A DNA stretch of 64,000 nucleotides, taken from the NCBI RefSeq assembly GCF_017488845.2, contig NZ_CP083371.1, positions 1 to 64,000 of the forward strand, read 5' to 3'. The notes beneath the pieces were generated by a model, which was given only the letters and a program-made list of their open reading frames with translations, ran no database searches and was not told the DNA's origin. The DNA comes from Ensifer canadensis (GTDB lineage Bacteria; Pseudomonadota; Alphaproteobacteria; Rhizobiales; Rhizobiaceae). The number at the start of each line of letters is the position of its first letter. The first letter of the stretch is position 1. A program made the position numbers and the translations under genes. Shown here in pieces: positions 8,463 through 17,162 of this stretch.

Positions 8463-8716
8463 AGCTAGTCGCTCATGGCCATAACGTGCTCGACCGATCT
8501 TGCTGTTTTGGTCTAGATCGCCGAAAGGTCCTAACGACCGCAGGGCAGCCGGGCACGTGCCAGCCAGGTGTTGTTCATCGCGCCTCCGGGGATTGACAGC
8601 GACTGCATAGGTAATGTTATTACGTCATCATCGGAACCGTAACGTAAATCGGCGGCGACCAAGTCGGCGTCGGAAGGACTGAAATTTCGCTCGGATGCGC
8701 CCTCCCCCTCCCACCC

Positions 8717-8937
8717 TTCGACGGAAGCAGTCGATGAGGTCAGCAAGCTTTCAGCGAAGGTCACGACCCTTCGCGCCGAACGTCGCCCTTCGGGAAGACA
8801 ATGCGACGCTGCGGCTGGAAAACACCCTGCTAAGGTCGACAACCAGCTTTTGCACGACGAGATCGTGCCGCTGAAGAACCGACCGCCCCGACCGCCGTTT
8901 CGACCGTCAATCCCTTGCTACGTCCTTCGATAACTTA
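8717..8937 (+). pseudogene. IS66-like transposase, N-terminal remnant with frameshifts
   Basis: Reading across three frames recovers a leucine-rich coiled-coil leader (DEVSKLSAKVTTLRAE, then VALREDNATLRLENTLL) and the IS66-type segment VDNQLLHDEIVPLKN followed by RPPRPPFRPS. The frame changes at about 8794 and 8834 and a stop follows at about 8937. Only the start of the transposase is present. The 250 bases between the previous element and this remnant hold nothing I can identify. Confidence 0.55.
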
Positions 8938-8959
8938 AACTTAAGGAAAAATCGCTTGA

Positions 8960-10522
8960 TCAGACGGATACTTTGACTTCCAAACGATTACTCTGTTTGC
9001 AAAGGAAGCAGAGCTCGCTATGCACGGGCGCGGTCAGCCCCGCGAAAATGATTGCCCCGTCGTAGGGCATCACAATGGCGCTGCCGTCGGCACGCTTTCC
9101 GATGATCGCGCCTTCAGTGACCGGTTCGCCAGCCGTAAACTGCTTTACCAGATGATCCTCTTCATGATCGGCGAGAACGGCATCGCAAATTTCCAGCACA
9201 TACGGTGTTGCGGTTTCCGGCCCCTGATCAGCAATCAGCCCGAGAGATGCCATGCCATTGACGATGCAATCATAACCGACCTGCGGCCCCTTCGGATCCA
9301 GATGCTGGCCGCATTCAACGGTAACGCCGTAGCCACCGGCAAAGCGCATGTATTCCGTGGTGCCGATACCATGCAGCGATGAAAGGCCTTCGGCTACACC
9401 TGCATCGCGTTTCTGTTTCAGTGCTTTTTCGTGTGCAGGCAGCCAGCCATGCACGACCAGTGGAAGGGCAAGTGCCCGGGCCAGTTTTGCTTCTGCTACT
9501 TCATGGGCGAAGGGTTCAAGCGAGCCTTGATTATCCTTCGGCCCGATCAAGGCGAAAGCTTCCCCTTGCGAGCTGAATGAATGCAGATCGATCAGCACAT
9601 CATGGGCACGCAGCAACGGGCACAGGATATTGGCCACCCGATCTTCGTTGTCCTGCGGGATGGCGCTCTCCGAAAGATCGCGATTGAAATTGCGGTCTCC
9701 CATGCGTTCATTTTTACGAAAAGCGAGCCCGTTTACCACCGGCACGAATGTAACCTGACCGCGCTCGAGCTCTCTTTGGCCGATGCGGAATTCATTGATC
9801 AAACGGTTGATCGCATAGGGACCGGCAGGCTCATTGCCATGAACAGAACCCGTGACGATCAGACGAGGACCGGGCTCCATGCCGTGGAAAGTGACACTCT
9901 CAATGGATTTGGGGGGGGCAATAACAAGAGGAGCAAGCGATGTGGCCGGATCATCAATCGAAGTAATATCAACGACCATGCCGGGACGAACGCGCCGTGC
10001 GAGTTCCATCAGATGATCATGTGCGACCACCACACAACCGGCCGTGCCGCTATAATCCGGCCGTGCCGTGTGGATAAAAATTGCAGACCCCCCGCGGGCT
10101 TCGCGCAACGCGTCATTCCAGCCGACAGGAATGATCAGATCAAACAATCTCTCGCCGCGTCGTGAAGCCTGTGTTTCGTCCGTTTCAAACACCAGCTGAT
10201 TATAGAAGGGACTGTCGGCATCTTCTACCCAGCGATAATTTTCAGGCTTGGGCAAGAACGGGAAATCGAAACTGCGTGGTTCGTCACCGAAAACGGTTGG
10301 ATCATAAAAACCATAACGCAGGGGGTGGCGCCCCCGCGGGGTTTTACCATCGCCTTCGCGTTTCATTTGCGGATCCACCAGTCCGTTGCGGCCGATGGCG
10401 CATTTTACGGTCCAGTCATCAATGGCTAGAAAACCGATATGCGGGTTTTGCGGATCCTGTCCTGTGCGCACGACAATTGTGGGCTGCTCGAGGGTTCCGA
10501 CCATAAACGGGTTTTGATGCAT
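8960..10522 (-). CDS. YkuD-like L,D-transpeptidase / AstE-AspA zinc acylase fusion
   Basis: A 520-residue two-domain enzyme. Residues 1-190 resemble a YkuD L,D-transpeptidase fold with GDGKTPRGRHPLRYG near 58 and the catalytic region HTARPDYSGTAGCVVV (H151, C163). Residues 210-520 are a succinylglutamate desuccinylase/aspartoacylase (M14-like) zinc enzyme: TGSVHGNEPAG gives H229 and E231, RNFNRDL is the substrate-binding segment, and DLHSFS gives H314. There is no signal peptide, so it should be cytoplasmic, unlike ordinary L,D-transpeptidases. It is the last gene of the peptide importer operon, 4 bases after the ATPase gene. A role in hydrolysing or trimming an imported amide-containing compound is inferred; the substrate is unknown. 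Confidence 0.75.
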   Translation of the reverse strand: MHQNPFMVGTLEQPTIVVRTGQDPQNPHIGFLAIDDWTVKCAIGRNGLVDPQMKREGDGKTPRGRHPLRYGFYDPTVFGDEPRSFDFPFLPKPENYRWVEDADSPFYNQLVFETDETQASRRGERLFDLIIPVGWNDALREARGGSAIFIHTARPDYSGTAGCVVVAHDHLMELARRVRPGMVVDITSIDDPATSLAPLVIAPPKSIESVTFHGMEPGPRLIVTGSVHGNEPAGPYAINRLINEFRIGQRELERGQVTFVPVVNGLAFRKNERMGDRNFNRDLSESAIPQDNEDRVANILCPLLRAHDVLIDLHSFSSQGEAFALIGPKDNQGSLEPFAHEVAEAKLARALALPLVVHGWLPAHEKALKQKRDAGVAEGLSSLHGIGTTEYMRFAGGYGVTVECGQHLDPKGPQVGYDCIVNGMASLGLIADQGPETATPYVLEICDAVLADHEEDHLVKQFTAGEPVTEGAIIGKRADGSAIVMPYDGAIIFAGLTAPVHSELCFLCKQSNRLEVKVSV

Positions 10523-10526
10523 GGAT

Positions 10527-11552
10527 TTATTTAGCCTGCTCTAACAAATGACAACGGGCGCGGTGGAACCGATCACCGGGCGAAATGGTAAATGGGGGGA
10601 TATCGCCCACGCGGCACTTATCAAATGCGGAGGGACAACGCGGATTGAAAGCACAGCCCGGCGGGGGATTGAGCGGCGACGGTGCTTCACCCTGCATCCG
10701 GCACTGGCGCGCTGTGGGCGCCAACGGATCAGGAATGGAAGCGATCAAAGCCTGCGTATAGGGATGCAGCGGATGGGTGAAAATATCACTCCATGCCCCC
10801 TCTTCGACGATGCGTCCCAGGTACATTACGGCAATACGATCGCTCATATGTTCGACGACACCAAGATCGTGCGAAATCATCAAAAGCGCGATACCGAGTT
10901 CGTCCTTCAATTCCAGCAGCAAGTTGATGATCTGCGCGCGGATCGACACATCCAGGGCCGAAACAGGCTCGTCGCAGACAAGCAGCTTCGGTTTAACAAT
11001 CAACGCCCGCGCGATACAAATACGCTGTCTCTGGCCACCGGAAAATTCGTGCGGTCTGCGATCTGCCGCTTCAGGTTTCATGCCGACCTTGGCCAACATG
11101 TCGATCACACGCGCTTCCACCTCGGCGCTGTCTTTCACGCCATGGAGGCGCAAAGGTGCGGCAAGGGCCTCTCGCACAGAACGCCGCGGATTGAGTGAGG
11201 CAAAGGGATCCTGGAATACCATCTGCACATTACGCGCCTGGGCGAGCGGGTCGCTTTTAACTGCTGTCGGCACATCCTGCCCCGCCACATGCACGGAACC
11301 GGACGTGATGGGGACAAGCCCCATGATGGCGCCGGCAAGCGTGGATTTGCCACAGCCGCTCTCACCAACCAGGCCGAGGCATTCGCCTGCCTTGATAGAG
11401 AGATCAATTCCATTCACAGCCTTCAGTGTCTTTTTCCGGAAGCCTTCGCGAACAGAATAATGGATTCGCAGATCGCGAATGGTGAGCACTTCGGCAGTGT
11501 TGCCGTTGTTGTCGCGAGCTGTCGGTGTCAAGACGATGATCTGTTCAGTCAT
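10527..11552 (-). CDS. Dipeptide/oligopeptide ABC transporter ATP-binding protein (DppF/OppF type)
   Basis: The second ATPase of the importer, 341 residues. Walker [11 protein letters not shown], the signature FSGGQRQRICIARAL and Walker B KLLVCDEPVSALD are intact, as is the oligopeptide-family C-terminal extension with CAFNPRCP. The frame is open to 11585, but the ATG at 11552 overlaps the stop of the upstream ATPase gene (ATGACTGA), the usual coupling in these operons. It acts at the inner membrane with the other ATPase to power uptake through the two permeases. Confidence 0.9.
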   Translation of the reverse strand: MTEQIIVLTPTARDNNGNTAEVLTIRDLRIHYSVREGFRKKTLKAVNGIDLSIKAGECLGLVGESGCGKSTLAGAIMGLVPITSGSVHVAGQDVPTAVKSDPLAQARNVQMVFQDPFASLNPRRSVREALAAPLRLHGVKDSAEVEARVIDMLAKVGMKPEAADRRPHEFSGGQRQRICIARALIVKPKLLVCDEPVSALDVSIRAQIINLLLELKDELGIALLMISHDLGVVEHMSDRIAVMYLGRIVEEGAWSDIFTHPLHPYTQALIASIPDPLAPTARQCRMQGEAPSPLNPPPGCAFNPRCPSAFDKCRVGDIPPFTISPGDRFHRARCHLLEQAK

Positions 11553-12525
11553 GATGGAAACACCTAATCGAACCCAGCTCTTCAAGGGGGGCCGCAGGCG
11601 GCATCATCGCCCGACATTCATCGGTGACACGCGGACAGCGCGAAGCAAAGCCGCACCCGATATCCCGTTCCGTCAGGCCAGGAACGACCCCCTTGATCTC
11701 GACCAATCGGGACCGCCCCTCCTGCAGCCGACGGCCAAGGCGCGGCAACGAACCGACGAGCCCATGCGTATAAGGGTGGCGCGGATCGGTGAAAATCTCA
11801 CTGGCGCGACGCTGTTCCACGATGTGGCCGGCATACATGACCGCCACCCGATGGCACATGCGTGCGACCAGCCCCAGATCATGCGAAATCATCAGGACCG
11901 CCGTTCCCCGGGCTGTGCACAGATCGAGTATGAGTTCGACAATCTCGGCCTGAATAGTCACGTCCAGTGCAGTTGTCGGCTCATCAGCAATCAGCAAGGC
12001 CGGATCGCAGGCCAGCGCAATCGCAATCATCACACGCTGGCGCATGCCACCGGAAAGCTGGTGCGGATAGTCCTTGATACGCCGTTCCGGGCTTGGAACC
12101 TGCACCTGTTCCAGCGCCTCAATGGCTTTTAGCCGGGCCTGGCGAACGCTCATGCCTTTATGCAGCACGAACATTTCGCCGATCTGGTCGCCGATAGTCA
12201 TCAGAGGATTAAGCGACGTCATCGGCTCTTGAAAAATCATGGCCACGCGGTCGCCGCGCAGACGTCGCAGGTCCCTGTTGGACAAGCGATTGATATCCTG
12301 CCCCTCCAGGAGTACCCGTCCCTGCGTGACGTGCAATGGCTCGCGCAGCAAACCCGCAATCGTCAAGGCACACAGGCTCTTGCCGCAACCCGATTCTCCG
12401 ACAAGCCCGAACACTTCACCGGCTCGAATAGAAAAATCGATTTGGTTCACAGCGGGAAAGTCCTGTCCCTTGGCACGCAGTGCTATCGAAAGATTTTCGA
12501 CTTGTAGAATGGAACTGTCAGTCAT
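11545..12525 (-). CDS. Dipeptide/oligopeptide ABC transporter ATP-binding protein (DppD/OppD type)
   Basis: First ATPase of the importer, about 326 residues, with Walker [11 protein letters not shown], the signature [17 protein letters not shown] and Walker [15 protein letters not shown], then the family C-terminal cysteines ([14 protein letters not shown]). The ATG at 12525 overlaps the permease stop by one base (TGATG); a GTG three bases earlier is equally possible. Part of the operon running from 17043 down to 8960. Confidence 0.9.
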   Translation of the reverse strand: MTDSSILQVENLSIALRAKGQDFPAVNQIDFSIRAGEVFGLVGESGCGKSLCALTIAGLLREPLHVTQGRVLLEGQDINRLSNRDLRRLRGDRVAMIFQEPMTSLNPLMTIGDQIGEMFVLHKGMSVRQARLKAIEALEQVQVPSPERRIKDYPHQLSGGMRQRVMIAIALACDPALLIADEPTTALDVTIQAEIVELILDLCTARGTAVLMISHDLGLVARMCHRVAVMYAGHIVEQRRASEIFTDPRHPYTHGLVGSLPRLGRRLQEGRSRLVEIKGVVPGLTERDIGCGFASRCPRVTDECRAMMPPAAPLEELGSIRCFHHD

Positions 12526-13340
12526 CACCGTTTGGCCCTCCCGTGCGGATCGAGCAGGTCGCGCAAGCCGTCACCCAGCATGTTGAAGCCGAGAACGGTG
12601 ATGAAGAGGGCGAGACCCGGGAAGATCGCGACCCACGGCGCGACCATGAGCTGCTCACGGGCACGCGCGAGCATGCCTCCCCAACTCGGTGCGGGCGGAA
12701 CAACACCCAAACCCAGAAACGACAGGGATGCTTCGGCCATGATGGCCGATCCGATGCCCATGGTCGCCACCACAATGAGTGGGCCGCCGATGTTCGGCAG
12801 GATTTCGCGCAGCATGATGTAGAATTTGCCGAAGCCGAGGGTGCGGGCTGCCTGTACGTAGTTCTGTGATTTTTGGGTCAGAACCTGCGCCCGCGAAATG
12901 CGACAGCTATAGGCCCAATCCGTCAAACCAAGGGCAATCAGCAGGCTGGGCAGACCGGGGCCAAGAACCGCCATGAGAGCCAAGGCAAACACAATGGTTG
13001 GAATGGATAGCATCAAATTTGTCAGGCCCTGGACAAACTCGTCCCACCAGCCGCCGACATAGCCCGCGGAAAGACCCAGCAGAACGCCTATGCAGGTATT
13101 CATCGTCTGGACCGCAAGACCGATCATGATCGAAATACGCGCACCATAGGCAATGCGCGAGAAAATATCCCTGCCCTGCTCATCGGTGCCAAACCAGAAC
13201 TGTGCGCTTGGTGCCTCGTCGGCATAGAGAAGTTTGGAGTCGGAAACCGGATCGTAGTGGGCAATCCATGGCGCAAACAGTGCAACCAGAATAATGGTCA
13301 CGAAGATTGTGAGCCCGATGACAAGATTGGAGCGAAACAT
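12525..13340 (-). CDS. Dipeptide/oligopeptide ABC transporter permease (DppC type)
   Basis: A 271-residue inner membrane permease with an N-terminal membrane segment (IFVTIILVALFAPWIA), the periplasmic FGTDEQGRDIFSRIAYGARIS motif typical of DppC/OppC, four or five further hydrophobic helices and the ATPase-contact EAA loop (about EASLSFLGLGVVPPAPSWG). It pairs with the DppB-type permease encoded 62 bases upstream and overlaps the following ATPase gene. Substrate specificity cannot be read from the permeases. Confidence 0.9.
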   Translation of the reverse strand: MFRSNLVIGLTIFVTIILVALFAPWIAHYDPVSDSKLLYADEAPSAQFWFGTDEQGRDIFSRIAYGARISIMIGLAVQTMNTCIGVLLGLSAGYVGGWWDEFVQGLTNLMLSIPTIVFALALMAVLGPGLPSLLIALGLTDWAYSCRISRAQVLTQKSQNYVQAARTLGFGKFYIMLREILPNIGGPLIVVATMGIGSAIMAEASLSFLGLGVVPPAPSWGGMLARAREQLMVAPWVAIFPGLALFITVLGFNMLGDGLRDLLDPHGRAKR

Positions 13341-13402
13341 CAGTGCTGCCTGTCCTGTTCAAAATGTTCGTTTGCTTGCAAGAAACGCTTTTCCATAGGC
13401 GT

Positions 13403-14347
13403 TCAGCGATATCGAATGCGCGGGTCGATCACGAGATAGGCGATATCGACAAGCGTGTTGATGATCAGGAAGAAGAGCACGATCATGAGAATGCAGCCTT
13501 GAACCGTCGGTATGTCGCGCATCGAAACAGATTGCGTCAAAAGCGAACCGATACCCGGCCAGGCAAACAGGTTCTCAATGACGACCGACCCACCCAGCAT
13601 CGAGCCGAATTGCAGGCCGATTGTTGTCAGCACCAGTACAAAGGCATTGCGTGCCATATGCTTGGTAACGATGCGGAATTCCGAATTTCCTTTTGACCTG
13701 GCGGTACGGACGAAATCAGCATTCATGGTCTCCAGCACAGCCGCCCGGGTCGTGCGCGCCAAAAGGGCCATAGGGGCGATTCCCAGGGTCAAAGCAGGCA
13801 GCACCAGGTTTCTGAAATTGCCGCTGCCATAGCCAAAAGTAGGCAGCCAGCCAAGCTTCAGCGATATGAAATACATGGCCAGCAAACCGAACCAGAAACT
13901 GGGCAGCGAGAGGCCGGACACAGCTGTGATCATCGCGGTTGTATCGAGCCAAGTGCCCTGCCGCACAGCTGCCAGGAAGCCCAGCGGCAGACCGACGATC
14001 ATGGCAAAGGCAATTGCTGCAACAGCAAGTTTGAACGAAGCGACGATACGACTGGAAAGCATAGCGGTGACAGAACGCTGTGTGGAAAAGGAGGTGCCGA
14101 GATCACCCGTTGCGAGCCCGCCAATGTATTTTCCGAACCGCTCCAACAACGGATCTTTCAGGCCTAGTTCTTTTTCGATCCGTTCGGCAACGCTAGGGTC
14201 AATGTCGCGTTTGTCACTGGAAAGCGAAGACACAAATGTGCCGGGCATAACGCTGAATAGGAAGAAGATCAGCGTTATTGCAGCAAAAACCGTGACCAGA
14301 GATTGCAGCAGTCGCCTGCCAATCACCATCAACATAAGAGTATCCAT
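13403..14347 (-). CDS. Dipeptide/oligopeptide ABC transporter permease (DppB type)
   Basis: Inner membrane permease of about 314 residues: N-terminal GRRLLQSLVTVFAAITLIFF, the large periplasmic loop containing ERFGKYIGGLATGDLGTSF, and further helices with the EAA-like loop (VRTARSKGNSE). The frame extends to a TTG at 14374; the ATG at 14347 gives the usual DppB N-terminus and is preferred, though neither has a strong ribosome binding site. A hairpin sits between it and the binding-protein gene. Confidence 0.88.
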   Translation of the reverse strand: MDTLMLMVIGRRLLQSLVTVFAAITLIFFLFSVMPGTFVSSLSSDKRDIDPSVAERIEKELGLKDPLLERFGKYIGGLATGDLGTSFSTQRSVTAMLSSRIVASFKLAVAAIAFAMIVGLPLGFLAAVRQGTWLDTTAMITAVSGLSLPSFWFGLLAMYFISLKLGWLPTFGYGSGNFRNLVLPALTLGIAPMALLARTTRAAVLETMNADFVRTARSKGNSEFRIVTKHMARNAFVLVLTTIGLQFGSMLGGSVVIENLFAWPGIGSLLTQSVSMRDIPTVQGCILMIVLFFLIINTLVDIAYLVIDPRIRYR

Positions 14348-14459
14348 AAATCGCGTTGGCTCGAAAGCTGACAAAAGCGGCCCGTGTTGCGGCTGCTCGG
14401 GAAATCTGCCCCGTCGGGAATGTTGAGCGCGGGATTTTCCAGCTTGTTTGAACGATATT

Positions 14460-14490
14460 CCGGCAGTTCGACACAGGGCCTAACTGCCGG
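14460..14490 (-). promoter_or_regulatory. Intercistronic hairpin between binding-protein and permease genes
   Basis: CCGGCAGTT (14460-14468) and AACTGCCGG (14482-14490) form a perfect 9-bp stem with a 13-base loop, just after the binding-protein stop at 14501. No T-run follows, so it is more likely a partial attenuator or an mRNA-stabilising structure that keeps binding-protein expression above that of the permeases, as is common in such operons. Confidence 0.5.
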
Positions 14491-14500
14491 ACCGACCCAG

Positions 14501-16102
14501 TTAACGGCCAGGCGCGTTATCGTCGAGCCAAAGCGAATCCACTTCAATAATCGCAGCTTCGGTCACATTGGCATCAACTCCGTGAATCCACGGCTGGGTC
14601 GCGACGACTGCTTTATTGTAGTTGTTGAACCAGACAGGCGCCTTCTCAAAAATATAGGCATCCGCCTTCTTCAAAAGTTCGATTCGCTTGGCCGGATCGG
14701 ATTCAGCCGAGGCTGCATCCAGAACTGCGTCATAAGCGGGATCCTTGAAGGCACTGCGGTTGCAACCTGAACGGCTTACGCGGCTGTCAAAGCAGCGCAA
14801 GGCGGTGAGTGGATCAGGTCCAGTGCCCGCGGAACGAAACCACGCCATGGCCGATCCCTGATTCATTTCATCAACCAGCGTGTTGGAATCCACTACCTTG
14901 GCCTTGGCAGTGATGCCGACCTCCTTGAGAAACGGCATCATGGCTTCCAAAACACCAAGGCTCGCCGTCCCCTCCGTTACTGATATTGTAACTTCAAAGC
15001 CATCAGGATAACCGGCTGCTGCCAGCAGTTCCTTTGCTTTCGCAGGATCATACGGATATGGCGCGCGATCCTTGTCAAAGGCCGGGGATGTTGCCGGTAG
15101 CCAGCCCGTTGCTTTATAGGCTTTGTCTTTGAGAAGTTTGCGGATGATGATGTCGCGGTCTACAGCGTAGTTGATCGCCTGACGTACGCGCGCATCGTCA
15201 AATGGCTTCTTTTCCGTGTTGAAGCCCATATGGCGCGTAAATACTTCGGAAATTTCAAGCAGACCCTTGGAAAGATCCGGATCAGCCTTGTAGAGCACAT
15301 AGGCGTTCTCAGACAGAACCGTAGCATCCAGTTCGCCAGCGCGAAATGCCATATCCAGGGCGCTATTGTCGCCGGATATGGTAAAATCCACAGCATCAGC
15401 ATAGGGCTTGCCCTGCTTATAATACTTGTCGAATTTCTTGCCGGAAATTTTTGAACCTTCGACATGATCTTCAAAGGCAAATGGTCCGAGCCCAACCGGA
15501 TGGGTCAGGAAATTTCCGCTCTCGACTTCTTCTTTCGGCAGAATAGCTGTGATCGCTTCGAAGAATTGCGTACCGGGATCAACAAGGTCCTTGAATGTCA
15601 GCGAGAAAGTGCGGTCATCAAGCTTTTTCACACCGCTGATTTCTTTAGCTTCGCCCTTGGAATACTCCTGCGCCCCGACGAGCGTGCCGACCTGTACCGC
15701 ACCTGGATAACCCTTATCCGGGTCCATGACGCGCGTGTAGGACCAGACCACATCATCTGTCGTCAGCTTGCGTCCATTGTGGAAATAGATGTTGTCAAAA
15801 AGCTTGTACGTGAACGTTTTGCCGTCTTCACTGGTTTGAACCAGTTCGGCCAGGTCAAGAGCTGGCGCATTCTTGGCAGAATCCCACGTATAAAGGGAAC
15901 GATGAAACGCCTTGGAGACGACCATGTCCTGCGAGGTGTACGTCGCATGCGGGTCGAGACTTTTGAGGGCCGCGCCATAGGGTGCTGCCAGGTGCAGCGT
16001 ACCGCCAGGCGTGGGTTCAGCTGCCCAGGCCATGCTTGTAGGAACAGCCCCTGACAGGGCGGCGGCAAGGAATGCAGCTTTCACAATCGAGCGATAGTTC
16101 AT
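14501..16102 (-). CDS. ABC transporter substrate-binding protein, family 5 (peptide type)
   Basis: A 533-residue periplasmic solute-binding protein with a clear signal peptide (about residues 1-27, AAFLAAALSGAVPTSMAWA, then AEPTPGG). Family 5 features include GGTLHLAAPYG, the KFDKYYKQGKPY region and ARVRQAINYAVDRDIIIRKL near residue 310. It captures the transported compound for the permeases. The AGGGGAAAAC ribosome binding site supports the ATG at 16102. Family 5 proteins also bind nickel, opines and murein peptides, so 'peptide' is a family label. It follows the serine hydrolase gene by 38 bases. Confidence 0.9.
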   Translation of the reverse strand: MNYRSIVKAAFLAAALSGAVPTSMAWAAEPTPGGTLHLAAPYGAALKSLDPHATYTSQDMVVSKAFHRSLYTWDSAKNAPALDLAELVQTSEDGKTFTYKLFDNIYFHNGRKLTTDDVVWSYTRVMDPDKGYPGAVQVGTLVGAQEYSKGEAKEISGVKKLDDRTFSLTFKDLVDPGTQFFEAITAILPKEEVESGNFLTHPVGLGPFAFEDHVEGSKISGKKFDKYYKQGKPYADAVDFTISGDNSALDMAFRAGELDATVLSENAYVLYKADPDLSKGLLEISEVFTRHMGFNTEKKPFDDARVRQAINYAVDRDIIIRKLLKDKAYKATGWLPATSPAFDKDRAPYPYDPAKAKELLAAAGYPDGFEVTISVTEGTASLGVLEAMMPFLKEVGITAKAKVVDSNTLVDEMNQGSAMAWFRSAGTGPDPLTALRCFDSRVSRSGCNRSAFKDPAYDAVLDAASAESDPAKRIELLKKADAYIFEKAPVWFNNYNKAVVATQPWIHGVDANVTEAAIIEVDSLWLDDNAPGR

Positions 16103-16140
16103 GTTTTCCCCTTTTCGTTGATCGGCTTCTGATCGCCGGC

Positions 16141-17043
16141 TTATGCTTGGAAGGCATGTCGATAGAAGAGCTGAGCGAAATTGGGCAGGAAGCTCTTATC
16201 GGTCGCTGACCATTCCCCGTCGCACATCACACAGAGAACAAAGCTTTTGCCGTCCGGCGTTTCCCCATAAACCAGATCATGCCTGGTCCACGATGTGTGC
16301 CCGGCTTTCGACCAGGTCATTACGTCCCGTGGCAAGCCTTCGACCAGAAAACCCAGGACCTGGTCGCCGGCTGGATCAGCATCATTCGAATGACGTTGGA
16401 ACTCACGGTTCATCAGACCCATCATCCAGTCGGAACGTGCACGCGCACCACGGGCGATATCGTGCATCAAAGCGGCTGCGGATAAGGGCGTGAGAAGATT
16501 TCCGTTTTTGCCATTGCGAATTTGCTTGGCGCGGCCGTAGGGGCTGTCCTCATAAGTGCCATGCAACACATTTATGCCCGCAAATTCCGAACGGTTCTGT
16601 GACTGAAACCATTGCTGAACACGGTGGCGGGCCGCACACCATTCCTCCAGCGCTTCGCCTTGCAAGGGCGCGCCATCATCGGCGCCAGTCAATCTCCCCA
16701 CGAGATAGACCGTCGCCTCATTGGAGGAAATGGCCATCATTTGCTCGGCGGCGCGGTCGTCTTCCTCATGTTCGGCCAAGTGCCCCTGTTCTCGGAAAGA
16801 AGCCAAGGCATCCAGAAAGAACAGCTTCACGACACTTGCCGGATAAACCGGCTTCGTTGCCTGATGTCCGAACCATGGTAGATTCAGGAATTCGCCGGGA
16901 TCGGCCATACGCAGGGGCGCATCATAAAGACAGGCAGCAATCCCAACGCGGCTCTCGTCAAGCGCGCCATTTGTCATGGATAAGGCTTGTGCAAGCGCGT
17001 GCGCTGCCGGATGTGCCTGTGACACTAGGATCTTGACGTTCAT
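16141..17043 (-). CDS. Class A beta-lactamase-like serine hydrolase without signal peptide
   Basis: A 300-residue serine hydrolase of the beta-lactamase fold. The three active-site motifs are present: S70-V-V-K73 in YPASVVKLFF, S106-S-N108 in AISSNEAT, and KAG in TWSKAGHTSW. The N-terminus (MNVKILVSQAHPAAHALAQA) is not a signal peptide, which is unusual: true beta-lactamases are exported. It is the first gene of the importer operon, with a good ribosome binding site (AAGGGAAC). Most likely a cytoplasmic amide or lactam hydrolase acting on the imported compound. Resistance to beta-lactam drugs cannot be inferred. Confidence 0.75.
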   Translation of the reverse strand: MNVKILVSQAHPAAHALAQALSMTNGALDESRVGIAACLYDAPLRMADPGEFLNLPWFGHQATKPVYPASVVKLFFLDALASFREQGHLAEHEEDDRAAEQMMAISSNEATVYLVGRLTGADDGAPLQGEALEEWCAARHRVQQWFQSQNRSEFAGINVLHGTYEDSPYGRAKQIRNGKNGNLLTPLSAAALMHDIARGARARSDWMMGLMNREFQRHSNDADPAGDQVLGFLVEGLPRDVMTWSKAGHTSWTRHDLVYGETPDGKSFVLCVMCDGEWSATDKSFLPNFAQLFYRHAFQA

Positions 17044-17111
17044 TTTTGTTCCCTTGTTTTGCGCAAGTTAGCCAAGGAAATTTGCTCTTTGATATAGAAA
17101 TGTCGTTTGAA

Positions 17112-17134
17112 CTTCATGCAAATGCGATATGAAG
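17112..17134. promoter_or_regulatory. LysR-type operator, perfect CTTCAT-N11-ATGAAG
   Basis: In the 119-131-base divergent gap between the importer operon and the LysR gene lies CTTCAT (17112-17117), 11 bases, then ATGAAG (17129-17134), an exact T-N11-A inverted repeat of the LysR class. It is the expected recognition site for the divergently encoded regulator, controlling both itself and the operon. Confidence 0.7.
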
Positions 17135-17162
17135 TGCCGTAGAAACTCCTCAACCTTGGAAG

